In this document: positions 24,774 through 33,197 of the stretch, one piece after another | Layout: the number at the start of each line of letters is the position of its first letter | Position numbering within the stretch: the first letter of the stretch is position 1 | DNA from: Paraburkholderia sp. Ac-20340 | GTDB taxonomy: Bacteria > Pseudomonadota > Gammaproteobacteria > Burkholderiales > Burkholderiaceae | Assembly: GCF_017104965.1 (NCBI RefSeq) | Contig: NZ_JAAGPR010000013.1 | Span: 124,001 to 188,000 of the forward strand | Direction of reading: 5' to 3' | Length of the DNA: 64,000 nt | Program-made: the position numbers and the translations under genes | The notes under the pieces: model-generated | What the model was told of the DNA's origin: nothing | Seen by the model: only the letters and a program-made list of their open reading frames with translations | Database searches by the model: none

Positions 24774-26042
24774 ATGTCCACGCCCAATACTTCCTCCGCC
24801 GCACCGGCTCCGCGCGCGCCGATGATTTCGACCGCCGACGCACTCGCGACCTTGCTCGCCGCCGCCCAACCGCTGGCCCAGACCGAAACGCTCTCGACTT
24901 TCGATGCGCTCAACCGCGTGCTGGTGGCCGAAGTCGTTTCGTCGCTCGATGTGCCGCCCATGAACACGAGCGCGATGGACGGTTACGCGGTGCGGGTGGC
25001 CGATCTCGCGCAGGGTAGCCGCCGTTTGCCGGTTTCGCAGCGTATTCCCGCCGGACACGCCCCGCAGCCGCTGGCGGCGGGTACCGCGGCGCGCATTTTC
25101 ACGGGCGCCTCAGTGCCGCCGGGCGCCGATGCCGTGGTGATGCAGGAACAGACCGAAAGCGCCGACGGCGAAGTGACGATCCTCCATAACCCCAAAGCGG
25201 GCGAGTGGATCACCGCACAGGGCGCGGATATCAAGAAGGATTCGGTGATCCTGCCGGTGGGCACGCGCTTGAGCCCGGCGGCCCTCGGGCTGGCGGCTTC
25301 GGTCGGTTGCGCGACGCTCACGGTCACGCGCCGCGTCAAAGTGGCGGTGTTCTTCACCGGCGACGAACTGACGATGCCCGGCGAGCCGCTCAAGCCCGGC
25401 GCAATCTACAACTCGAATCGTTTCACGCTGACGGGGCTGCTGCGTAACCTCGGCTGCGAAGTGACGGATTACGGCATCGTGCCCGACCGGCTCGACGTCA
25501 CGCGCGAAACGCTGCGCGACGCGGCCGCAACCCACGATCTGATCCTGACCTCCGGCGGTGTATCGGTGGGCGAGGAAGATCACGTGAAGCCGGCCGTGGA
25601 AGCCGAAGGCCGCATCGACATGTGGCAGATCGCCATGAAGCCGGGCAAGCCGCTGGCGTTTGGCGCGGTCCGCCGTCCGGAAGGATCGCCAGGATCGGGC
25701 GAAGCGTTTTTCATCGGCCTGCCGGGCAATCCGGTTTCGAGCTTCGTTACCTTCCTGCTGTTCGTGCGGCCGTTCCTGCTGCGTCTGGCGGGCGTGGCGC
25801 ATGTGAGCCCGCGCGCGCTCTCGCTGCGCGCCGATTTCAGCCAGCACAAGGCCGATCGCCGTAATGAGTTCCTGCGCGCGCGCGTGAACCCGGCGGGCGG
25901 CCTCGATCTGTTCTCAAACCAGAGTTCGGCGGTGCTGACCTCGACGGTCTGGGGCGACGGCATCATCGACAATCCGCCCAATCACGCGATCAGCGCGGGC
26001 GAGACCGTGCGGTTCATCCCCTTTACCGAACTCCTGTACTAA
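24774..26042 (+). CDS. moeA: Molybdopterin molybdenumtransferase MoeA
   Basis: 422 aa. MoeA motifs are clear: PPMNTSAMDGYAVRVADL, AGTAARIFTGASVPPGADAVVMQE, the domain III MPT-binding segment FFTGDELTMPGEPLKPGAIYNSN and TSGGVSVGEEDHV, and FIGLPGNPVSSFVTFLLFVRP. It inserts molybdate into adenylylated molybdopterin to give Moco. The ATG at 24774 (MSTPNTSSAAP) is preferred; the open frame extends upstream through the repeat region without conserved sequence. It leads a moeA-moaD-moaE operon, 19 nt before moaD. Confidence 0.95.
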   Translation: MSTPNTSSAAPAPRAPMISTADALATLLAAAQPLAQTETLSTFDALNRVLVAEVVSSLDVPPMNTSAMDGYAVRVADLAQGSRRLPVSQRIPAGHAPQPLAAGTAARIFTGASVPPGADAVVMQEQTESADGEVTILHNPKAGEWITAQGADIKKDSVILPVGTRLSPAALGLAASVGCATLTVTRRVKVAVFFTGDELTMPGEPLKPGAIYNSNRFTLTGLLRNLGCEVTDYGIVPDRLDVTRETLRDAAATHDLILTSGGVSVGEEDHVKPAVEAEGRIDMWQIAMKPGKPLAFGAVRRPEGSPGSGEAFFIGLPGNPVSSFVTFLLFVRPFLLRLAGVAHVSPRALSLRADFSQHKADRRNEFLRARVNPAGGLDLFSNQSSAVLTSTVWGDGIIDNPPNHAISAGETVRFIPFTELLY

Positions 26043-26061
26043 GCGAAGCCGGCCTTATCCG

Positions 26062-26319
26062 ATGAAGATTGAACTGAAGTTTTTTGCGAGCGTGCGTGAA
26101 GCACTGGGCGTCGCCGATGAAACGGCTGACGTGCCCGACGGTATCGCCACGGTCGGCGACGTGCGCGGCTGGCTGCGCGCACGCGGCGGCGTCTGGGCGG
26201 AAACGCTGGCGGAAGGCCGCGCGCTGCGCATGGCCTGCAACCACGTGATGACCGAGCCGACCACCCGCATCACCGAAGGCTGCGAAGTGGCGTTCTTCCC
26301 GCCGGTCACGGGCGGCTGA
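26062..26319 (+). CDS. moaD: Molybdopterin synthase sulfur-carrier subunit MoaD
   Basis: 85 aa ubiquitin-like protein. It opens with IELKFFASVREALGV and ends in FFPPVTGG, the C-terminal Gly-Gly that is thiocarboxylated to carry sulfur. It pairs with MoaE, encoded 34 nt downstream, in molybdopterin synthase, which converts cyclic pyranopterin monophosphate to molybdopterin. Size and the TGG ending match the family. Confidence 0.95.
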   Translation: MKIELKFFASVREALGVADETADVPDGIATVGDVRGWLRARGGVWAETLAEGRALRMACNHVMTEPTTRITEGCEVAFFPPVTGG

Positions 26320-26353
26320 GCCCGCGCACAGAAGCAAGCAGAGGAACGAGACT

Positions 26354-26833
26354 ATGCCTGTACGCGTCCAGACCGAAGATTTCGACCTGAGTACCGAAGT
26401 CGCGCAGCTACGCGCGCATGATCCGTCGATTGGCGCGGTGGCGTGCTTTGTCGGCACCGTGCGCGATCTCAACGACGGCAGCAGCGTCGCGGGCATGGAG
26501 CTCGAGCACTATCCGGGCATGACGGAAAAGGCGCTCGAAGCGATCGTCGTGCAGGCGCGCGAACGCTGGCCCGGCATCGACGTGCTGATCGTGCATCGGG
26601 TCGGCAAGCTCGCGCCGCTCGACCAGATCGTGCTGGTGGCGACCACGTCGAAGCATCGCGGCGATGCGTTTGCGTCCTGCGAATTCGTGATGGACTACCT
26701 CAAGACCGAGGCGCCGTTCTGGAAGAAGGAAGAAACCGAACACGGCGCGCGTTGGGTCGATGCGCGTGTCAGCGACGACGCGGCGCTCGCGCGCTGGGGC
26801 GTGAAGTCGGGGAATGCGGCTGGGGAAGGGTGA
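26354..26833 (+). CDS. moaE: Molybdopterin synthase catalytic subunit MoaE
   Basis: 159 aa. Motifs include GAVACFVGTVRDLNDGSSV, MELEHYPGMTEKALEAIV, VLIVHRVGKLAPLDQIVLV and the catalytic lysine region YLKTEAPFWKKEE. It forms the heterotetrameric synthase with MoaD. GAGGAACGAG before the ATG serves as ribosome-binding site. It is the last gene of moeA-moaD-moaE and is convergent with the M23 peptidase gene. No other moa or mob genes are in the window. Confidence 0.95.
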   Translation: MPVRVQTEDFDLSTEVAQLRAHDPSIGAVACFVGTVRDLNDGSSVAGMELEHYPGMTEKALEAIVVQARERWPGIDVLIVHRVGKLAPLDQIVLVATTSKHRGDAFASCEFVMDYLKTEAPFWKKEETEHGARWVDARVSDDAALARWGVKSGNAAGEG

Positions 26834-26904
26834 TTTCGCGTATTCCAGCGATAGAAGCCGTCGGTTGAAATGACGGATTCTACGTGCGCATGCAATGGCA
26901 GCGA

Positions 26905-28272
26905 TCAACCGATCCGGCGCACACCCATCACCGATGCCATCCGCACCGCCGGTTGCGGCAACGCGGCCATCTGCGTACGCGCCGCTTCGACACTTGCATC
27001 GAAAGCCATGCGCGCGGCTCCGCTGAGCGGGGCGACGAAATCGTGCGAAGTCAGCGTCAGCGGATCGACCGGCTGGTCGTTGCGGCGCACTTCGAAATGC
27101 AGATGCGGCCCGGTCGTCGTGCCGGTGCGGCCGACATAGCCGATCACCTGACCCTGCTCGACGCGCTGGCCGAAGCGCAGACCCGCCGCCCAGGAAGCCA
27201 GATGCGCGTAGCGGGTCGAATAACCGTCGTCGTGACGCAGCACGACCAGCTTGCCGTAACCATGCCCGCGCGCAGCCAGCGCCAGCGTCCCCGAAGCCGC
27301 GGCATAGATCGGCGTGCCCACGGGCGCGGTCAGATCGACGCCTTCATGAAAACGCGGCTCGCCATAAACCGGATGCGTACGCATGCCAAACGGCGAACTC
27401 ACGCGCCGGTAGTCCAGCGGCATCGCGAACGGCTTGCCGGTCAGCAACGCACCGTCGAGCGTGTAGTACGCACCGCGCGAGGCGCCGGGCGCCGTGAACC
27501 ACAGCGCGTCGTAGGTCTCGCCATGCAGGCGCAACGAGATCGACGCCACGCGCGGCGCCTGCGGGTTATCGGCGCTGTCCAGCATGACGCGATACGTGTC
27601 GCCGGGCTGGGCCGGAGCGTCGAGATCGACATGACCCGCAAAGAGGGTGTCGATCTGCGCGGCGATGCTGGCGGGCAAACCGGCCTGGGCGAGCGAGTCG
27701 CGCAAAGTCGTGTCGATCGGGCCGGCGGCGGCCTGGGTCAGGTTCGCAGGCGAGCCGAAAGCCGTGGCGTCGCCGCTCACCAGTTCGATCACATGGCCGA
27801 ACCACTGGCGTGCGTTCGACTCGCTGGAGTCGTTGGCCGATGCCGTTTCCTCGACAGGCAGACACATCGAGGCGAGGCGCGAGCACACGGTAGCGCTCGC
27901 ACGCTCGTCCCGCTCGGCTGCTGGCGGTTTCAGGCCGAAGGGCGCGGCGTCGTCATCGGCGCCGTTACTGGCACTCAACGCATACGGTTGGGCAAAGACG
28001 CCATCGACGTCACGCAGGGACGGCCAGATGGCATCGAATGAAGTCGTGGGCTGCGCGCCCGGCAAAGTCATTTCGTTCGCAAACGGGGCGCGGGTGAAGG
28101 CCGAACCCTGGCTGAACGCCGTCGAAGCGGCAGCGTGCGCGCCAGGCGCGGCGGTCGTGCCGATCCACAGGGCGACCAGTGCGGCAACGCCGCTGAGCGT
28201 CTTGCGTTTGAGCGGCAGATCAACTGCCGCGGAAATGTCTTGCCCGCGCGCGAGGAGTGAGCGTAAGTCCAT
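26905..28272 (-). CDS. M23-family metallopeptidase, probable periplasmic murein endopeptidase
   Basis: 455 aa. A hydrophobic segment at residues 25-48 (LSGVAALVALWIGTTAAPGAHA) is a signal peptide or anchor. A middle domain (about 150-290) resembles the OapA/Csd3-type N-terminal region. The C-terminal M23 domain has His309-x3-Asp313 (HEGVD) and His390-x-His392 (HLH), so all zinc ligands are present and the enzyme should be active on peptidoglycan crosslinks. The start ATG at 28272 follows directly after an in-frame GTG. It is a single gene convergent with moaE. Confidence 0.9.
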   Translation of the reverse strand: MDLRSLLARGQDISAAVDLPLKRKTLSGVAALVALWIGTTAAPGAHAAASTAFSQGSAFTRAPFANEMTLPGAQPTTSFDAIWPSLRDVDGVFAQPYALSASNGADDDAAPFGLKPPAAERDERASATVCSRLASMCLPVEETASANDSSESNARQWFGHVIELVSGDATAFGSPANLTQAAAGPIDTTLRDSLAQAGLPASIAAQIDTLFAGHVDLDAPAQPGDTYRVMLDSADNPQAPRVASISLRLHGETYDALWFTAPGASRGAYYTLDGALLTGKPFAMPLDYRRVSSPFGMRTHPVYGEPRFHEGVDLTAPVGTPIYAAASGTLALAARGHGYGKLVVLRHDDGYSTRYAHLASWAAGLRFGQRVEQGQVIGYVGRTGTTTGPHLHFEVRRNDQPVDPLTLTSHDFVAPLSGAARMAFDASVEAARTQMAALPQPAVRMASVMGVRRIG

Positions 28273-28573
28273 CACGTCGGATTCTCGCGGTTAGAAACAA
28301 AGGAACGCGGGCAGGAGCGGCCAGGCCAGGCATGGCAGCGGCGCGTGGCGAGGAACAGGTCTTCGCGCCGCGCAGCCCAACGAGCGATGAACAAATTTTA
28401 CGAATCCGCTTAACGGGATTCTGTAGAACGAGTTCGAATGCGGCGGGAAGAAGATGGGGCGAGGCGCTCAGGTGAGCGACCTTATGCGCATAAAACGGGG
28501 GCGGATTGGCTGGCGTCTAACGCAACTAACAGCCAGAACTGCCAGGACACGACCCATGGGCGGGTCGTCAAGC
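28273..28573. other. Intergenic region between the M23 gene and the truncated haemoglobin gene
   Basis: About 300 nt between two minus-strand genes. It must hold the M23 promoter. A 15-bp repeat (28521-28535) shared with the lipA-norM gap lies near its right end. I see no gene or strong terminator here. Confidence 0.5.
28521..28535 (+). repeat. Dispersed 15-bp repeat, copy 1 (CGCAACTAACAGCCA)
   Basis: Exact match to 41858-41872. In both places the repeat ends in AGCCA and a TGGCT or TGGCG lies 10-20 nt before it, so each copy can form a small hairpin. Both copies lie just past the 3' end of a gene. Confidence 0.7.
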
Positions 28574-29122
28574 TCAAGCCACTTCGTCGTGATCCATCGA
28601 GCGGCCGATGATTTTGGCCGGAAACGGCTCGCCAGCCGGACGTTCGGGGAGATCGTGGCCATGGCCTGCGGGATGGCGACGCGGCGCGATCGCGTCGAGG
28701 ATTGCCTGTTGCTCGGGCGGAATCTGAAAATCCCAGCCGAAGCGGCTCAACTGCAGGCTCTGTGCGATCCGTAGCGCCGGCTCCATAAAGCGCACGGCGG
28801 CGGCCGGCTCGTAATGCGCCTGCACGGTATCGAGAAATAGATAGAGCCAGTGGCTGAAATGCTTCGGCTCGATCCCCGGCACGGGCTCGTGCGCCTGTTG
28901 CACATTGCCGCGATACGATTTGCTGCCCAGTACGAGACTCGACCAGAAACGGCACATCTTCGGCAGATGTTCGTCCCAGCGGCCAGCCAGCGCGCCGTCG
29001 AAGACCGGGCCGAGCAGGGCGTCCGCGCGCACGCGGTCGTAGAACGCGTAGACCAGTTCGCGGATGTTGTCTTCGGTGGGTTCGATGTGGCGCGCGCGGG
29101 CGCTGGCGTCGGGTTGCATCAT
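28574..29122 (-). CDS. Group III truncated haemoglobin
   Basis: 182 aa. The globin core spans about residues 12-140: IRELVYAFYDRVRADALLGPVF, then MCRFWSSLVLGSKSYRGN and the proximal haem His88 in EPKHFSHWLYLF, with FGWDFQIPPEQQ at the end, all typical of group III (Ctb-like) truncated haemoglobins. These bind O2 and NO and are linked to nitrosative stress. A 40-residue His/Pro/Glu-rich tail follows the domain. It is divergent from an NsrR-like gene, and a candidate operator lies between them. Two adjacent ATGs (29122 and 29119) could start it. Confidence 0.9.
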   Translation of the reverse strand: MMQPDASARARHIEPTEDNIRELVYAFYDRVRADALLGPVFDGALAGRWDEHLPKMCRFWSSLVLGSKSYRGNVQQAHEPVPGIEPKHFSHWLYLFLDTVQAHYEPAAAVRFMEPALRIAQSLQLSRFGWDFQIPPEQQAILDAIAPRRHPAGHGHDLPERPAGEPFPAKIIGRSMDHDEVA

Positions 29123-29166
29123 GATGGAACGGGCCTGAATCAGCTGCCCATCATACCCGGCCAACC

Positions 29167-29195
29167 TAAAACGTGCATGCCGCTTGCATGTTAAT
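29167..29195. promoter_or_regulatory. Candidate NsrR operator between the truncated haemoglobin and NsrR-like genes
   Basis: TAAAACGTGC (29167-29176) and GCATGTTAAT (29186-29195) form an imperfect inverted repeat (7 of 10 positions) with a 9-nt centre, in a 115-nt divergent gap. NsrR sites in other bacteria are AT-flanked imperfect palindromes with an ATGCA core. The match is suggestive only. Confidence 0.4.
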
Positions 29196-29237
29196 GTACG
29201 GATTCCTCTTTAGCACGCCTGTTCGAACCCTGTCGCC

Positions 29238-29744
29238 ATGAGACTGACCGATTACACCGATTACTCGCTGCGCGTGATGCTGTACCTCGCGCTGCGCCGC
29301 GACGGCCTGGCGACGATTCAGGAAATCTCGGACGCCTACGGCATCTCCAAGAACCATCTGATGAAGGTGGTGCAGCGGCTGGGCGAGCTGGGCTGGGTCG
29401 ATACCGTGCGCGGCCGCAACGGCGGCTTGCGGCTCGCGCCGGACTCGCGCGCGCTGAGCATCGGCGCGGTGGTGCGCAAGACCGAAAACGACTTCGCGCT
29501 GGTCGGCTGCTTTCCCGACGAGCGCGGCGATCGCCGGCAGTGCGTCATAGAGCCGCAATGCCGCCTCAAGCATGCGCTGGCGGCCGCGCGTGACGCCTTC
29601 CTCGCCGAACTCGACCGGCACACCATCGGCGAACTTGCGCAGCCGGCCAATGAACTGACCGGCCTGCTCGGGCTCGCGCCCATCGAATTCGTGCCGAATG
29701 CCGCCACAGGCGTTGCGCGCGGCGCGCCCACGCGCGAGCATTGA
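29238..29744 (+). CDS. nsrR: Rrf2-family regulator, NsrR-like (NO-sensing)
   Basis: 168 aa. The winged helix-turn-helix opens MRLTDYTDYSLRVMLYLALR, with SDAYGISKNHLMKVVQRLGELGWVDTVRGRNGGLRLA, the NsrR/Rrf2 pattern. Three cysteines (Cys91, Cys102, Cys108) can ligate an Fe-S cluster that NO destroys. The Cys91-x10-Cys102 spacing is longer than the x4 of E. coli NsrR. It is divergent from the truncated haemoglobin gene, a likely target. Symbol given on family pattern plus context; IscR is excluded by the lack of its C-x5-C-x5-C arrangement. Confidence 0.83.
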   Translation: MRLTDYTDYSLRVMLYLALRRDGLATIQEISDAYGISKNHLMKVVQRLGELGWVDTVRGRNGGLRLAPDSRALSIGAVVRKTENDFALVGCFPDERGDRRQCVIEPQCRLKHALAAARDAFLAELDRHTIGELAQPANELTGLLGLAPIEFVPNAATGVARGAPTREH

Positions 29745-29861
29745 CGCACCCACATCCCGTTTTTTCCGCCAGACTTGCTCCAGCTTTGCCGGGCAACGCC
29801 GCCACGGCTGGCGGCCGACCGACGCTTGTCGTAAAAATCGGAAAAAATGACGTGATCGGCG

Positions 29862-29889
29862 CTTGAAAATGGCGCAGGACCCCTTAGAT
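29862..29889 (+). promoter_or_regulatory. Sigma-32 (RpoH) type heat-shock promoter for clpB
   Basis: CTTGAAA (29862-29868), 11-nt spacer, then CCCCTTAGAT (29880-29889). This is close to the RpoH consensus CTTGAAA-N11-16-CCCCATNT and lies 37 nt before the clpB ATG. Confidence 0.85.
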
Positions 29890-29926
29890 TTGGTGACAGT
29901 CAAGAATACTGGAGGTCTCGCTTTAA

Positions 29927-32524
29927 ATGAGAATCGACAAACTCACCACCAAGTTTCAGGAAGCACTCGCCGACGCCCAAAGTCTCGCCGTCGGCCACGA
30001 TAATCAATACATCGAACCGGTTCACCTGCTGGCGGCGCTCGTCGCGCAACAGGACGGTTCCGCGCGCTCGCTGATGTCGCGCGCCGGCGTGCAGGTTCAG
30101 GCGCTGCAGAACGCGCTGAACGACGCCATCAACCGTCTGCCGCAGGTGCAGGGCACCGACGGCAACGTGCAGGTCGGGCGCGAACTCACGGGCCTGCTCA
30201 ATCAGGCCGACAAGGAAGCGCAGAAGCTCAACGACACCTACATCGCCAGCGAGATGTTCCTGCTGGCGGTCGCCGACGATAAAGGCGATGCCGGCCAGAT
30301 CGCGCGCAAGAACGGCTTGACGCGCAAGGCGCTCGAATCGGCGATTGTGGCCGTGCGCGGCGGTGCGCAGGTGCACAGCCAGGACGCCGAAAGCCAGCGC
30401 GAAGCGCTCAAGAAGTACACCGTCGATCTGACCGAGCGCGCGCGCGCCGGCAAGCTCGATCCCGTGATCGGCCGCGACGACGAAATCCGCCGCTCGATCC
30501 AGATCCTCCAGCGCCGCACCAAGAACAACCCGGTGCTGATCGGCGAGCCGGGCGTGGGCAAGACGGCCATCGTCGAAGGTCTCGCGCAGCGCATCGTCAA
30601 CGGCGAAGTGCCGGAAACGCTCAAGGGCAAGCGCGTGCTGTCGCTCGACATGGCGGCGCTGCTCGCGGGCGCGAAGTATCGCGGCGAATTCGAAGAGCGT
30701 CTGAAGTCGGTGCTCAGCGATATTGCCAAGGACGAAGGCCAGACCATCGTCTTTATCGACGAAATCCACACGATGGTGGGCGCGGGCAAGGCCGAAGGCG
30801 CGATGGATGCGGGCAACATGCTCAAGCCGGCGCTGTCGCGCGGCGAGCTGCACTGCATCGGCGCGACCACGCTCGACGAATATCGCAAGTACATCGAAAA
30901 GGATGCCGCGCTGGAGCGCCGCTTCCAGAAGGTGCTCGTCGATGAACCGTCGGTGGAGGCGACCATCGCGATCCTGCGCGGTCTGCAGGAGAAGTACGAA
31001 CTGCACCACGGCGTCGAAATTACCGATCCGGCGATCGTCGCGGCGGCGGAACTGTCGCATCGCTATATCACGGACCGTTTTCTGCCGGACAAGGCCATCG
31101 ACCTGATTGACGAAGCCGCTTCGAAGATCAAGATGGAAATCGATTCGAAGCCTGAAGAGATGGACAAGCTCGACCGTCGTCTCATCCAGTTGAAGATCGA
31201 GCGCGAAGCCGTCAAGAAGGAAAAGGACGAAGCGTCGCAGAAGCGTCTGCAACTGATCGAGGAAGAAATCGATCGCCTGAGCCTCGAATATAAGGATCTC
31301 GAAGAGATCTGGACCGCGGAAAAAGCGGCCGTGCAGGGCAGCGCGCAGATCAAGGAAGACATCGACCGCGTGCGCGCCGAGATCACGAAATTCCAGCGTG
31401 ACGGCAAGCTCGAAAAGGTCGCGGAACTGCAGTACGGCAAGCTGCCGCAACTCGAAGCGCAACTCAGGCAGGTCGCGCAGGCCGAGGCCAGCGAGCAGAG
31501 CAATCCGACGCGTCATCGTCTGCTGCGCACGCAGGTGGGCGCCGAGGAAATCGCCGAAGTCGTGTCGCGTTCGACCGGCATTCCGGTCTCGCGCATGATG
31601 CAGGGCGAGCGCGAAAAGCTGCTGCTGATCGAAGACAAGCTGCACGAGCGCGTGGTCGGCCAGGACGAGGCGATCACCGCCGTGGCCGATGCGATCCGCC
31701 GCTCGCGCGCCGGTCTCGCGGACCCGAACAGGCCGTATGGCTCGTTCCTGTTCCTCGGGCCGACGGGCGTGGGCAAGACCGAGCTGTGCAAGGCGCTCGC
31801 GGGTTTCCTGTTCGATTCGGAGGATCATCTCATCCGCATCGACATGAGCGAGTTCATGGAGAAGCACAGCGTCGCGCGTCTGATCGGCGCGCCGCCGGGC
31901 TATGTCGGTTACGAGGAAGGCGGTTATCTGACCGAAGCGGTGCGCCGCAAGCCGTATAGCGTGATCCTGCTCGACGAAGTCGAAAAGGCCCACCCGGACG
32001 TCTTCAACGTGCTGCTGCAGGTGCTCGACGACGGCCGTATGACCGATGGCCAGGGCCGCACCGTCGACTTCAAGAACACGGTGATCGTGATGACCTCGAA
32101 CCTCGGTTCGCATCTGATCCAGTCGATGGCGGGCGAGCCGCAGGAAGCCGTCAAGGAAGCGGTGTGGAACGAAGTGAAGCTGCAGTTCCGCCCTGAATTC
32201 CTCAACCGGATCGACGAAGTCGTCGTGTTCCATGCGCTCGGCAAGGCGAACATCGAGTCGATCGCGAAGATCCAGTTGCAGCGTCTGCGCGAGCGTCTGG
32301 AGAAGCTCGACATGGAGCTGGTGGTGTCGGACGAAGCGCTCGGCAAGATCGCCGATGTCGGCTACGACCCGCTGTTCGGCGCGCGGCCGCTCAAGCGCGC
32401 GATCCAGCAGGAGATCGAGAATCCGGTCGCCAAGCTGATCCTCGCGGGCAAGTTCGGGCCGAAGGACGTGATTCCCGTCGATGTGCAGGACGGCAAGCTG
32501 GTGTTCGAGCGCGTCGTGCACTAA
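29927..32524 (+). CDS. clpB: ATP-dependent disaggregase ClpB
   Basis: 865 aa, normal length. The N-domain (MRIDKLTTKFQEALADAQ) is followed by NBD1 with Walker A GEPGVGKT, a middle coiled-coil region (about 410-520, Glu/Lys/Arg-rich), NBD2 with Walker A GPTGVGKT and GAPPGYVGYEEGGYLTEAVRR, and the C-terminal FGARPLKRAIQQEIENP. It is an AAA+ hexamer that resolves protein aggregates with DnaK. The sigma-32-type promoter at 29862-29889 and GGAGG at 29911-29915 support its control and start. It ends at the 32571-32600 terminator. Confidence 0.97.
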   Translation: MRIDKLTTKFQEALADAQSLAVGHDNQYIEPVHLLAALVAQQDGSARSLMSRAGVQVQALQNALNDAINRLPQVQGTDGNVQVGRELTGLLNQADKEAQKLNDTYIASEMFLLAVADDKGDAGQIARKNGLTRKALESAIVAVRGGAQVHSQDAESQREALKKYTVDLTERARAGKLDPVIGRDDEIRRSIQILQRRTKNNPVLIGEPGVGKTAIVEGLAQRIVNGEVPETLKGKRVLSLDMAALLAGAKYRGEFEERLKSVLSDIAKDEGQTIVFIDEIHTMVGAGKAEGAMDAGNMLKPALSRGELHCIGATTLDEYRKYIEKDAALERRFQKVLVDEPSVEATIAILRGLQEKYELHHGVEITDPAIVAAAELSHRYITDRFLPDKAIDLIDEAASKIKMEIDSKPEEMDKLDRRLIQLKIEREAVKKEKDEASQKRLQLIEEEIDRLSLEYKDLEEIWTAEKAAVQGSAQIKEDIDRVRAEITKFQRDGKLEKVAELQYGKLPQLEAQLRQVAQAEASEQSNPTRHRLLRTQVGAEEIAEVVSRSTGIPVSRMMQGEREKLLLIEDKLHERVVGQDEAITAVADAIRRSRAGLADPNRPYGSFLFLGPTGVGKTELCKALAGFLFDSEDHLIRIDMSEFMEKHSVARLIGAPPGYVGYEEGGYLTEAVRRKPYSVILLDEVEKAHPDVFNVLLQVLDDGRMTDGQGRTVDFKNTVIVMTSNLGSHLIQSMAGEPQEAVKEAVWNEVKLQFRPEFLNRIDEVVVFHALGKANIESIAKIQLQRLRERLEKLDMELVVSDEALGKIADVGYDPLFGARPLKRAIQQEIENPVAKLILAGKFGPKDVIPVDVQDGKLVFERVVH

Positions 32525-32570
32525 CACGCCGCGATGGTGCGGGCCGGGAGGCTCGCGCCGCTGCAAACGC

Positions 32571-32600
32571 AAAGGGCTCCCCAATCGGGGAGCCCTTTTT
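32571..32600. terminator. Bidirectional terminator between clpB and the YidB-like gene
   Basis: Perfect twelve-pair stem AAAGGGCTCCCC/GGGGAGCCCTTT with loop AATC, followed by a T run on the plus strand and, on the minus strand, ending in TTT. It serves the convergent clpB and yidB-like genes. Confidence 0.9.
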
Positions 32601-32618
32601 CATGGTCGCGGCAGTTGT

Positions 32619-33056
32619 TTAGGCTTGCTTGTTACCGCCAAACAGCGAGGCCAGACCGCCGAGCGTGCCCAGCACGCTTTCCGAATTGATCAGACCGCCT
32701 TGCGGGACTTCGCCATTGGGCGTGCCGGCATTGACGATGTGCGGCAGCACCTGGGCGAGCAGGCCGCTCACCTGGCTCGGCTCCATGCCAACCTTCTGCG
32801 CGAGACCCGAAACCACATCCGAGCCCAGTACGTTGTGCAGTTGATCGCCGGAAACCTGCTGGTTCTCGCCGTTGCCGACCCACGATTGCACGACGTCGCC
32901 GAGGCCGCCTTGCTGGAACTTCTGGATCAGGCCGTTCAGGCCGCCCGGCTGGTTGTTGACGAATTCCATCGCAAGCGCGAGGAGTTGGGCCTGGCCGCCG
33001 CCTTGTTGCTGTTGCGACGAACCAAGCAGGGAACCGAGGGTATCAAGCAGGCTCAT
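32619..33056 (-). CDS. YidB-family protein (DUF937)
   Basis: 145 aa. The sequence is Gly/Gln/Leu-rich with a helical repeat-like pattern (QPGGLNGLIQKFQQGGLGDVVQSW; VSGDQLHNVLGSDVVSGLAQKVGM; VSGLLAQVLPHIVNAGTPNGE), which is typical of YidB/DUF937 proteins. Function is unknown. It has no signal peptide or membrane helix and is probably cytoplasmic. It is convergent with clpB and shares its terminator. Confidence 0.85.
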   Translation of the reverse strand: MSLLDTLGSLLGSSQQQQGGGQAQLLALAMEFVNNQPGGLNGLIQKFQQGGLGDVVQSWVGNGENQQVSGDQLHNVLGSDVVSGLAQKVGMEPSQVSGLLAQVLPHIVNAGTPNGEVPQGGLINSESVLGTLGGLASLFGGNKQA

Positions 33057-33197
33057 GACGATCTCTCTGAATAATGGCCGTGGCGGGGGCCGCGGCCGTT
33101 GAGTGGGGCGGCGCGCAACGGGCGCGCCGGAAATTAAAGCTGGAAACGTAGACGCCGGATTGGCGCGCGAGTTTCAAGCGCGCTTCATTGGCTTGTC

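Noticed and set aside
29218..29240. tRNA-like TTCGAACCC near the nsrR start
   Set aside because: No acceptor, D or anticodon arms can be built around it and no CCA end is present.
29900..32584. 894-codon open frame antisense to clpB
   Set aside because: clpB is unmistakable. The antisense frame is open because of GC-rich codon bias; its translation is His/Arg/Leu-rich without domain pattern.
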